Source: Oscheius dolichura
Lineage: Eukaryota; Nematoda; Chromadorea; Rhabditida; Rhabditidae
NCBI GenBank assembly: GCA_932521035.1
Contig: OW051496.1
Span: 4,464,001 to 4,528,000, forward strand
Length of the DNA: 64,000 bases
Direction of reading: 5' to 3'
Of this stretch, positions 27,308 to 38,347 are shown piece after piece (within the stretch, counting starts at the first letter, position 1; each line of letters starts with the position of its first letter). A program made the position numbers and the translations under genes. Below the pieces are notes generated by a model. That model was not told the DNA's origin. It worked only from the letters and a program-made list of their open reading frames with translations, and searched no databases.

Positions 27308-28844
27308 CGTCGTGGAATGAGGTCCAATGCACTTTGTTTTTCAATTCGTTAACTCGATTCGGAAAACACTGAAATCATCACACAATTATCGGAGAGACAA
27401 ACAATGAGAAGGGGTGAGAGGACAAAACAAACTGTACCGGAGGGGGATACAGTTCCAAAAAGAAGAGATTCTCTTTTAACCCGGTCGGGGACGTGATTTG
27501 ACGGTGTTTGGTGACCCAATTTGGCCAGCTCACTGATGGATAACAAAGTATTGAAGGGGGGCACTCGGCGAAAGGCCAGAAGGGCACTGTTTTGCTAGGG
27601 GGACGATGAAGGGCAGGCAGATTCCATAGTGGTGAATAGGTAGACACTGTTGATCAAGGAAAGAAGGAGACGGGAGACCCGGTGATTGTCTCTACAGGGG
27701 AGGAGGAAATGGCATTTGACTAGGGAAGAGGAGGAAAGACGGCCAGGTTGCCAAGAAGAGGACAGATTCCACAAGAGTGAATAGGTAGAGACTGTTTATC
27801 AAGGAAGAGAGGGCGAGAGACCCGGGAAGAGGAGAGAGGAGGGAAGACGGCCAGGTTGCTAGGGGAGTGTATTGTGGTTGTGGTCTATTGTGTTTGAGAC
27901 AAATTTGGGGGAGGGGCCGCAGAAGAAGAAACAAAATAGAATAGTGACCTCGAGAAGCGAGTTGTATGTTGTCTTCTTCTACTTCAGACCCGCCATCTTG
28001 TGACCAGTCATCCTGTGGTCAAGTCACTGTATGGGGCGAAGGGGGCAGGGAGATGGCAGGGACCGTTTGAGCCGGGCAATGGCCCATTTCACGGCAGATG
28101 AGACTTAAAATGGAAAGTTGAAGGTTGTCTCTGCACACTATGTTCTGTTCGGGGGAACATTTCGGTTGGAGTGAACAATTACCCGGAGAGTACAGTCTAG
28201 GTGCTCGGCCGGGTCGCCCGAGTTGTGTCCCGCTGTGTTACAGAACCAGAAATACCTTCTCTGCACAGATTGTTGTTTATCTCGAGAAGGACAGATACCG
28301 ACGGGTGATCTCCGAAGGATTCAGTCGGACTTTTCTCCCACAAAAACATCGGGCCCGATCTCGTTCTCTGTCTGGCAGAAGGGCGAGAGCCCTCCACTCG
28401 GTCAACTGGGGGTACAGAGATGAGAAAGTGTTGTGTGTGGGGGGACACAACTTTCACTTTCGGAAAAGTGTTACACCTGGGCAAGCGAGTAAATTCTTGA
28501 TGACGGTCGATGGAGGAGAGTGGACACCAACGTGTGGTCCAACCGGAGGATGATGATAAGAGACACCTGGAACAAAAGAACATCTCGGGGCGTGGTAGCC
28601 TTCGCCCAATTCCCCTGGTCAGTACGGAGAACCAGTCGACCCCTACCCTCGAAGGGCTACCCCCACAAGCGGGAGGCCTACTCCCGGGCAGAAATCAGAC
28701 CACTTATGGCAGATGCTGTGATGGATGGTGTCGGTGGACGGAAGGGGCTTGGAAGGTCACTTGGAAGGGCGGCTCGACACAAAGAGACGGAGAAAGGCAA
28801 CTCTTCATTTGGAAAAAAAAAGGAGAGAAATGAGAAATGGGAGG
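27308..28844. other. Purine-rich intergenic with a tandem duplication
   Basis: About 1.5 kb without a gene I trust. It contains a diverged tandem repeat at 27610-27865 and otherwise G/A-rich sequence. The upstream region of the reductase and the 3' flank of folylpolyglutamate synthase lie here. Confidence 0.5.
27615..27865. repeat. Diverged tandem duplication, about 146-bp unit
   Basis: Two copies of a block containing CAGATTCCA, GTGAATAGGTAGA, CACTGTT or GACTGTT, ATCAAGGAA and GAGACCCGG begin near 27617 and 27763. A companion block with GACGGCCAGGTTGC follows each, at about 27738 and 27847. Confidence 0.75.
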
Positions 28845-30942
28845 TTATTCTAGGTCGGGGTGGATGTAGGAGAGGACGCCGCCGACGAGGTGGAGACTAC
28901 CGGTGACGAGGATGTCGGCCGGCTCCTCGATGGTCCGGACCCAGGCGACCAGGGCCGAGATGCAGTCGAAGACGTGTGTCTCCTGAAATATCGAGAACCC
29001 GTTCCAAAAACATCGAAATTCTGCAAAGAAGTCTCATGGTTTGACGTCATCCCCCAATAAACAACCCGGCGACAATAGACCGCGCGGGCAGTCCCCGTCT
29101 TCCGAGACACCCGGCCTGTCCTCCCCCACATACCCCTCCGGCCGTCAACTCGTTCCAGGTCTCGGCACAAACTTTACTCCGCGTCAATTGGTCAGACGTC
29201 GACTGGTTCAAATTCGTAACGTCGGATTTCAGGTCCTGTGACAGTTGCAGGGCGGTGGGCGAGAAGGCGGCCACGTCCATGCCCAAGTCCTAAAATTTTC
29301 GGTTTTTTCCTTCTCAATGACGTTGACAAGGTCACACTGGCAGAGGGACCCCACCTTCAACTTGGGCAGTAACGTGGCCGGGTTCCTGTCGGCCGTGCAC
29401 TGGAAGATGAGAATCCTCTTCCGTCGTGGCTGGTTCTCCATTTGCTCTTGGAACCAGATGGCGCACATCTGAAATGGCTAGAGGGTCAACAGTCCAGTCC
29501 GAGGACGTACCTCCATACTTTTCGGGGTGTGTGCCCCGTCCAGATAGAAGCGAGAATTTTCGTACTCCACTATCTGGCTTCGTCCCGGCCAGTGACAGTC
29601 CGAAACGGCCTTAGCCACTGACGGAGAAACTTTGAAAGGTTCTCCATAATTCCACTGCTCCTTTTGATCCAAATTTTCTGTACTACATTGATAATAGAGG
29701 CTGGACGACTAACGTTCTTTTCCAGTCTCCTGTAGCCATACTCGAACCAGCTGTAGAGCGAGGGACACGTTCAGCTCCTGGTGGCGACCTGCGATTCCTA
29801 GACTCACACCCTCTGGCGGCCAGCAATAAGATGAGAAGTCAGGGGCTAGTAATAAGGGAGCCTATAAGAGTCTGTTCATTAAATTATCCGTATCCCAGTA
29901 CATTCTTTTCATTGGATTCTTTTTTATAGACTTCCATAGCTGAGGGAACTGGAGGCGTCACAACCACCGGCACGTTTTCTTTGATAATACCCACCTGAAT
30001 TATTTTTTACAGAAAAATGACTGGAAACACCTTTTGGAAAGCAATTTCTGATATTTTATCTCCTAAAATAGAGGTGTGGTCATAATCCAGCGTCGTTATC
30101 CCACAAACTTTTGGTTTTCTGGAATATTTTGGTATGTTATGGGAGAAACCAACCTGATGATGTTCGTACAGTCATATCTTCCACCTATCCCCACTTCAAT
30201 AATAGCGACGTCCACCTTTTCCTCGTGAAAAACATGGAATGCCATGAGGGTCAAAAACTTGAAGTAAGGCGGCATTTGTTTCTTTTCCTTGTTCTAATGG
30301 AGGGGTTATGAAAGCTAACGGGTAAAACCTCTTTCAGTTTGTTATAGACTTTGAAGAAATATTCAGTAAACTTTTCCTCGCTGATGGGCTGAGAATTAAT
30401 CCGAATTCTTTCGCGAACATGAATTAAATGTGGTGAGCTGAAAAGAAGAAAAGCTTTTAGTAAATAAGTAATGCTCACGTATAAAGACCTGTTTTGTATC
30501 CTTGAGATCGAAGAATTGTTTCAGCAAAAGCACAAGTTGACCCTTTCCCTTTAGTGCCACTTACATGAATGGCGTTCAATTTATCAATATCATCTAACTA
30601 ATTTTAACTATAAATATTATTAGCATTTTAGTCGTACCTCTAGTCCTGAAATAACTAAATACTCCGACGTCTCCTGGATGCTCTTTTCAGGGACAATTCC
30701 TCGCTTTTCCCTTATCTTCTGAATTGTAGCGGCATTTGATTGTAGGCTATTGAGATGGAGAACGGCTGACTGTCAAGACATATAATTTGATGCGTTCGAC
30801 AAACCTGGTATCTTGTTAGACCTTGTTCATCGAGCGTGTCCAGCATCAATCTCGGCGATCCAAGGCTAACCTGAGCGGCGATGACAAGGCGAGGTTGACG
30901 CAGAAGCTGTAGGAAACAAAAACTCCCCCGGTCAAGAAGCAT
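28845..30942 (-). CDS. FPGS: Folylpolyglutamate synthase
   Basis: Adds glutamates to folates using ATP, trapping them in cytosol and mitochondria for one-carbon metabolism. About nine exons show the Mur-ligase P-loop [14 protein letters not shown], then [39 protein letters not shown] and [12 protein letters not shown]. The Mg-binding middle part is [13 protein letters not shown], and [16 protein letters not shown] and [18 protein letters not shown] follow. The end is [19 protein letters not shown]. The start used (ATG 30942, [20 protein letters not shown]) would add a short basic leader that could target mitochondria; a later Met ([10 protein letters not shown]) would make the cytosolic form. 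The gene straddles a composition edge: exons below about 29.83 kb have GC-rich codons, those above are AT-rich, yet the protein is continuous. Confidence 0.93.
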
Positions 30943-31618
30943 TTGAAGCAGAAAGATTCACATAAGGCGGCAGGGCTAAATGATTTTTGTCTTCCATTTC
31001 TTGTAAAACATCAATGACCGTTTTGAAATTTTGGTTTTACTTATTCATAAAATGAACCAAAAGTTTTTGTTGCATGTACCCGAAAGTCGCTAACTTCTGC
31101 AACAGTTTCACGAAAGCGAAGTGAGTGGGGTGATTTTGAAATAGCATCGCGAAGAAAATCAACCCGTAATATATGAAAAAAAAACTGAAGTTGAAAGGCT
31201 AGTTTTGCTTACTTAGTGGACAAACGCAGAAGCGACCAAAGCACAAACAAGTAGATGTAGATAGAGCTAGGTATAAATTAACTTTTTAATTTGTGTAGCT
31301 TTGAAATTAGTACCGAAATCTGTATATGCTTCGCGTTTTATCGGGTAAGACAATTGAGGTTTTGCTACAAAAATTTCTTTAAAACATTACCTAGATTCTT
31401 TGTTATGCTAAGTATAAAAAAGTTATTACTATCACACTAATCGATAGGGTGAACGCGCCATAGATACCGATAATGACTGATAACCGAGTCAAAGAACATC
31501 ACATTTAACCTAGACAATTTATTAAATGTAACCTACTAAATTCTAGCTTTGCTAGACAACAAAAATGGAATGCATATGCCTGTGGTTAGCACGTAAATGA
31601 TTGCTTCAAACATTGAGA
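30943..31618. other. AT-rich intergenic, nothing recognised
   Basis: About 680 bases between Mpv17 paralogue A and FPGS on the same strand. No gene or repeat seen. Confidence 0.5.
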
Positions 31619-32341
31619 TCAGTATTCCTGAAGAGTCTTTGTAACCGGTTTCGCTTGGGTCTTGAAGGAAATGAAGCAGTTCCAAAATAGTGACACCAAT
31701 TGGACTAGAATCACACGATAATGGAGAGGAACAAAATAGAAATTGAGAGTTTGCACAAAAGGCCACAGCTGAAATGCATTTCAATTGAAATGAAGCACAA
31801 ACCTTACCATAAGACTTCGACTATAAACTACCCACCAGTCTTGTTTCATTTTATTAATAGATGTATCCAAAGAAAAACCTTCTAATAAACGTAAAACAAT
31901 TAAAATTCCTGCATTAATTGGAGGCGCCATAACTGTCTGAAATACGAAAGATTTGGCTAGCTGCCGAAAAAGACAGACCTGATCAACAAAAACTCTTATC
32001 AACGGTAATAATTTTCTTGGCCCAATATGTACTCGTTGTTCTAAAAAGCGGAACCAACGGGAAACAATAGGAGCCTAAAATAGTAAATATACTAATATAG
32101 AAACATTACTTACGACAAAAAATGATGCAAGTACAAAAAATCGACCCGTTCTTTTCCAGTCCAATTCAGTAATCGACTTTTTCTCAAATACACATTGGCA
32201 CATCACATCACCAGCACCAGAAATAATACCTGTAATCTACAAAATTTGAAATCATCTAAATCAAGACATACCCGAAGCAACCATTTGCGTTAGAAGTGGT
32301 CTTTTCTGAAGTGAAGCATTGAAAGCTCGTAGAAGCATCAT
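31619..32341 (-). CDS. Mpv17/PMP22 family protein, paralogue A
   Basis: Four-helix inner mitochondrial or peroxisomal membrane protein of the Mpv17/PMP22 family. Exons join from ATG 32341: MMLLRAFNASLQKRPLLTQM, then GIISGAGDVMCQCVFEKKSI, RTGRFFVLASFFV and APIVSRWFRFLEQRV. The C-terminal Mpv17 signature is complete: MKQDWWVVYSRSLM, LWPFVQTLNFYFVPLHYRV, then VSLFWNCFISFKTQ. The W-x3-P...N-F...P and FWN-x-F elements are diagnostic. The ATG follows TTTTTAG by 1 nt, a likely trans-splice acceptor. It sits in AT-rich DNA, downstream of paralogue B on the same strand. Mpv17 proteins maintain mitochondrial DNA and may form a channel; the role here is by family only. Confidence 0.92.
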
Positions 32342-32844
32342 TCTAAAAAGTTCCGACTAAAAGATCGAAATGTTGACGAAAAAATGGCAATGTCAGACTA
32401 TGAAAACAAGGACACGGGGACAGAGAACGGGGGACGAGGCGACACAAGTGCAGTAAATAGTAAACACTCTGGGAACGTTGAGAACGATAACAAACACACC
32501 AAACATATGATGCATCGGATATTGTTTCACATAGTAGATATCTTTTTTCGCTTATTTGATCTATAAGAATGTAAATCTAATTGATTGTATTTATTTAGCG
32601 AAAGACATCAGCCATGTGATAAAACGATAGAAGAATGTGATAACAGAAAAAAAAGACAAACAAAGGGTGACGTAATTTTTGTAAGCGTAATCTTACCGCC
32701 TTGAGCATTGTTCTGTTTTGGAGGTCAAACATTGTGTTGTGCTTTGATCTCTCTTTCGTCGATCAACTACAATTGCTGCAAAATTATAAGCACACTTTCC
32801 GAAAGCGTTGTTATAGAAAAAGTAAAGTTTGAAATCATTTTATT
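32342..32844. other. Intergenic between the two Mpv17 paralogues
   Basis: About 500 AT-rich bases. A plus-strand open frame at 32384-32566 shows no similarity and is likely chance. The poly(A) signal of paralogue B (AATAAA on the minus strand) overlaps its stop codon at the edge of this stretch. Confidence 0.5.
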
Positions 32845-33590
32845 TCATAGCATGGCCAAGGCTGGCGCCACTGGAAGGAGTTTTGCTTGTGTCTTATAGG
32901 AGAGGAAACAGTTCCAGAAGAGGCCGACAACTTGATAGAATATGATCCTCATATTTAGAGGAAGCAGGTAAAAACTTATCAAGGAAGCCACAGGCCATAC
33001 CTAGAGCAAGTTTTTTTTCTTGAGGAAAAGGAATACCTTGAGACCGTTACTCCAAATGGTCCACCAGTCCCGTTTCATTTTTTCGAGCGACTCTGAGAAT
33101 GAATAGCCTTCCAATTTACGTAATATAGTTAGGTTACACACGGTTACGAATGGAGACATACAAATCTAGAAGATTGCTCGTATCAAACGGGAGATGGAGG
33201 ACTGACCACATCTAAGAGGACTCTTTTGAGTGGCAGAATTGTGGGATGCCCCCTAGTAATTCTAGTTTGTAGAAATTTAAACCACAACGAACCCATTGGA
33301 GCCTGGAATTATTTCTATCTGGGCAGGAGGGATATTAGAGAGGATTAGACAATGGGGAAACGGAACTTACTAAGAAACAGGTGGATGTGAGAAAGAAACG
33401 AGCAGTTCGGGAAGGATCATACTGGAGGAGACTCCGCCTTTCGACTGCAAATTGACACAAAAGGTCTCCGCTCGAAGTTATGCAGCCTATGAAACGGAAT
33501 CCAGAGAAAGACGACTAAATTACCAGCTGCTATGACTTGAGTCAGAAGGGGCCTCTTCTCTAGCGATCTCTTCAGGAAGGAGAGAATCAT
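32845..33590 (-). CDS. Mpv17/PMP22 family protein, paralogue B
   Basis: Second, diverged Mpv17-family gene in tandem with paralogue A. No long open frame spans it; the exons have to be spliced. From ATG 33590: MILSFLKRSLEKRPLLTQVI, then CITSSGDLLCQFAVERRSL, RTARFFLTSTCFL, APMGSLWFKFLQTRI, the DWW block LEKMKRDWWTIWSNGLK, VWPVASLISFYLLPLNMRI and VVGLFWNCFLSYKTQAK. Every conserved block of paralogue A has its counterpart at the same spacing, with intron positions shared. The ATG follows CCCTTCAG by 3 nt. The minus-strand AATAAA overlaps the stop codon, so the 3' UTR is very short. No frameshift or stop seen, so it looks functional. Confidence 0.87.
33345..33366. repeat. 22-bp exact direct repeat, copy in Mpv17-B intron
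   Basis: Begins TTAGACAATG and ends GAAACGGAAC. It is identical to 33621-33642 and lies next to the donor of the third intron of Mpv17 paralogue B. Confidence 0.8.
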
Positions 33591-33903
33591 GGGCTGAAGG
33601 GTCTTCAGCAGAAGAGGGGCTTAGACAATGGGGAAACGGAACGAGATAAGGCATGACGTCGCGGAACAGGGACAACACCGAGGCGAAGCGTTACTCCAAC
33701 GTATCCGGTACCCAATTCTACCCCTGTCATCTACACTCCTCTCCAGAAAAGTACTCGGGCGGGACAATCCATCCAAAGAATAGGAAAGAGGTTATCAAAT
33801 AAAAATCTTTATGTAAAACCTATAATAACCCGGCATTTCTTGTACAATGGGAATAGACGGCTAATATGGCATGGGTACATGTACTAGAAAATAAGCACCA
33901 TAA
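33591..33903. other. Intergenic upstream of Mpv17-B
   Basis: About 310 bases with no gene. It holds the second copy of the 22-bp repeat and the 3' flank of the His/Asn-rich protein gene. Confidence 0.5.
33621..33642. repeat. 22-bp exact direct repeat, copy upstream of Mpv17-B start
   Basis: Identical to 33345-33366; lies about 30 bp upstream of the paralogue B start codon. Confidence 0.8.
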
Positions 33904-36812
33904 CTAGAAGATCTGCTTCTTAAGCAGCGGCTGGATAAAGTTAGCGATGATTTGATCATCGAGCAGTTTGCTCTTGAAGGGCGCAGGCTTCGCCTCCTCC
34001 TTCTCCTCCACATTTTCCTTCGTCTCTTCTTCCCTGTCCTCCTCCGTTTCCTTGGCCGTGACGACATCCTCCTCCTCGACTTGGCTAGCTTCTTCCAAGG
34101 GTCGAGTCCTCTATAAAATAAATTAAAATGAATTAAATAAATTCCTACCGGATTTCTCAAGACAACTGTCCGCGTGAGACTCCTCACATCGTATTCCTGG
34201 CAGATCTCCTTCTCTGTCCTATTGGACAGCAACTCGGCCACGTAGAAGGCGGGCAGGGGACGCGGAGTCCGACGTCGGTACCAGAACTGAAAGGGGACTC
34301 GTTAGTCAGAGTAGAAGAAGGAGAACCAACCCCATCCGTCGGTCTCCCTGGCAGTTCGACTGGTTCACTCGTCGCGTCGTCCTCCTGGACGCCTTTCTGT
34401 TTCTTCAGTTTCCCCGCCTCTTGTCTGGCATTCTCCCGTCGTTTCTTCTCCTCGGTTTCAACCAAACTCAATTCGAAAACCCAACGGACATCGTCATACA
34501 GTCCTAAGGAAGAAATAATATACACTTGTAGGGGTAACATACCAACGATTTGCATCCCGTCGACGGGCGCCTCGTAGTTGGCCACCACCGGTCCCGCCTT
34601 CTCCTGCTTCTCCTCCTTTTCCACCTTCTCTATCCTCTTCTTAACCGGCTTGTCTCCCCGAATCCTGGCGAATTCTTCCTGTAGTTTCAGTCTCATCTCT
34701 CGTTCTCTTGGCCGTTCCAGTCGGCAGGCCTCCTCGGCTTCTCGTCGCTCCTCCTCCCTCTTTCTCTGCTCCTCGGCCAATCTCTCCGGAATTGTCATCA
34801 CCAGGTGGTTGTAATCTCTGAAACAACGCTATAATTGATATAAAATATCTATAGAAACCTCTTCTTTTTATGTCTGGCTAAACATCTGACAGCCGGCTCA
34901 GTGTCGTTGCTACCATATCCCAAGACTTCGCGGACGACGTCGGGATCGGGCCGCGGCTCCGAGAATATCATATATTCCGGTCCATTTTGTATCGGGGCTG
35001 GTTCGGCTTGAGCCAGCGACTCTAGACTGATGGATACGCCAGAACAGGAAGCACTGCTCGGGGAGTCGTCCTCCTTTGGGAGAGGAGCCGCGATTGGCGG
35101 AGTCGGAACTGGCAGAGTCTCAGCTGTCTCCGCCTTTTCCTTTAGATATTCTATAATTTGTCTTGTTGACTAGAACAGAAGTCATCTTCCCACCTTCAAG
35201 GTCATCCTGACACAGAGCAACGGGTGTCCCTTCGCTGACCCCGAAAATGTCTTTCCAGACATCTTTCTTCGCCTCCTCCGGCGGTGTCTCCTTCTCCTCG
35301 TCCTCCAGGGCAGTCTCCGTCGAGTCGACAGCCACCAGAGTCTCCTTGGCTTGTGGCACATGTCTGTTCTCCGGGTTAACACAGTACATTGGACGGTTTG
35401 CTGGCATCTAGAACTTCTATTTTTAAAAAGGAAAGGGAGGAAGACGCACCCTGTAGTGATAGGGACTTCCGTATTTGAGGAAAGCAATCTCGATGACCCG
35501 CCAGGGGTAGCTGAAGGCGTCGAGATTCCTACAGGCAGCAAAGTGGACCCTGTTCCCTTGAACTATCTGCTGCTTGAAGGTGGGGGGAAAGGACACGATG
35601 GGGAAGTACATAGTCTCGCCGGGTCTGTCGTCCGCCTCCAGCAGAGCACTTTGGAATGGGACCACCTGGAGAAGACGGCTTAAAATGAAGAGAGCAGTCG
35701 ACTTACGTGGAGGATGGTTGCCTGCCCATCGATCAACGGGTTCATGTGCTCTATTCCCAGCAGCAGTTTCCTCACATTGTTGCCCGCGTCGCCCCGCACT
35801 CCCCCGTCCAACATCCATCGCGGCGCCTTTATTATAGTTCCCAAAAATGTTCGACCAGCTATGAATTTTCCTCTGTCCGGTTCCTAAAAGTCTCTTGATC
35901 CATTAAAAAAAGAAGAAAAAGCCTACCTGATAGTCAGGGACACTGCCAATCATCGTCGAATTGATGCTTTTCAGGGCCCACTCTTTGGAGAACAAAACCG
36001 GTGAGATCAGGACAAAATCCCCGCTCTAAAAGACAAAATAAGGAGGGAAAAGAAATGAGAACTGACACTGTCAATAGCCAATTTCGGTTTGTGAGGATCA
36101 CTGGAATAGGAGATCATGCACAGCTGTTCCAGCTCCTTCTTCGGCGACGCCCCGTAGATGGCCATCTTCAGAATTCGGACCAAATGGGGCACTTTATCGT
36201 CTGCCGGAGTGTATTTACAACAGAATTCAATCTAAACTATTTACTCTATATGATAAAAACAAAGCTTACTTTGGTGCCTGGCTCGAGCTTGAGTCCTTCG
36301 TCAGATCTGGCCGCGCTGGCCACCGTCTGCCCGCCGATCTCCGTGCTCCCGTCAAAGAAGAAGTGTGCCCTCGAGTGGTGGAGGTTCTTCTCGCAGAGCA
36401 CCTCGCCGTAGATGTCGTCCACCCACATGACCGTCCCGATCGACTCGTAGTCCTGGCAGACATTGGCCGCCGCGTGTTCCTTCTCCCAGTTATGGTTCGT
36501 TGGAGCCATCCGGGGCGAGTTGTGGGATGCTCGGGGAGGATGATGATGCCCTCGATCGTAATGATGACCTGAATAGGAAGAGTGAGTTATTTCCCAGCTG
36601 GCCAACCTCCTCGGTGGTGTGGCCTGCGGTTTCGGTCATTGTTGTGGTTATTGTGGTTGTGGTGGTGATTGTTGTGTGCAGCCTGTGGCCGATACCCGTC
36701 TGTAACTCGACTATTGGAGGAGGAGGAGGAAAGGCGACTCACGTGAGTGAAAAGGCGTGCTCCCTCCGCGCGTATACTGGAAGGGCTGCCTTCTGCTGAT
36801 ATTGGAATTCAT
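33904..36812 (-). CDS. Unrecognised protein: His/Asn-rich head, beta-barrel-like repeats, charged tail
   Basis: Not recognised. About ten exons join from ATG 36812 (MNSNISRRQPFQYTRGG) to roughly 830 residues. The N-terminal 80 residues are rich in His and Asn (HNNHHHNHNNHNND, HHYDRGHHHPP). Two segments resemble small beta-barrels of the cold-shock or S1 type: GTVMWVDDIYGEVL followed by RAHFFFDGSTEIGGQ, and later QGNRVHFAACRNLDAFSYPW. A middle part carries GKFIAGRTFLGTII and DAGNNVRKLLLGIEHMNP. The C-terminal half is highly charged, with likely helix (ERLAEEQRKREEERREAEEA, KKRIEKVEKEEKQEK), and ends LLKKQIF. RNA or protein binding would fit, but that is a guess from composition and weak motif likeness. 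The ATG is 1 nt after GTCGCTAG. Confidence 0.7.
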
Positions 36813-37190
36813 TCTAGCGACTACAGAACAATTTCATGGAAGAACTGAAAAAGAAACATCAGAAAATAAGTAGAGCGAAGAAAAGGAAATTCAAAAAGGG
36901 AGAAGGGTAGAATCAGCTGGCATGCCCCCGGGCAGAGACGCAGAGTGGGTCACCGACTTGACTCACTTGGTAGTAGACTGATGATTTACGGTCGAATGTT
37001 GTTATGTTGATGGACACGACTGGACACGACTGGACACTTCGCACCCGTCGAAACACAAAGCGGCTTTCGTGGAAGAAACGCTGGGAAAGAGGAAGCGAGA
37101 GGGCCCGAGGGAGGACTTCCCGCTTTTCCAAGCCTCGGCTAGTTGAAAACAGTTTATTCAATGGGTAAGAAAGGCAGAGAGTGTAGTGGA
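36813..37190. other. Intergenic, nothing recognised
   Basis: About 380 bases between the ZNF474-like stop and the next minus-strand start. A tandem TGGACACGACTGGACACGAC triplicate lies near 37010-37034. Confidence 0.5.
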
Positions 37191-37978
<788 letters not shown>

Positions 37979-38347
37979 CAGAGGAGGAGAAGGGCCTCGA
38001 GAGAATGCGAGCTATGAATGAGAAATAGGGAGGGGGACAGGGAGGGGAAATCAACGACACCCAGTCGCCCAGGAAACGTCGATTGCTCGGGGCAATGCCG
38101 GCAACTTTAAAGAGGAAACATTCAACCCCTGGGGAGGACAGAAGCAATTTGGGCAGCCGATAGAGCCACTCAACAGGTCCTAAACACTGCCGTAAACCAT
38201 TTCTCATATGCCAAAGAGGAGGGCCTTGGACACCACGAGAGGATGAAGAGCGATCTTCCAGTCCAAGAAGAGAGAAAAATGCTTTATGGCACCCTGTTAG
38301 GTGAGGTACTGGTCTGGTATGTACAATAATAAATAATGTCAATCTGT
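37979..38347. other. Intergenic, nothing recognised
   Basis: About 370 bases between two minus-strand genes; no coding signal. Confidence 0.45.

Noticed and set aside
32384-32566. Plus-strand 60-residue frame starting MAMSDYENKD
   Set aside because: Short, no similarity, starts only 43 bp from the Mpv17-A start on the other strand; likely chance.
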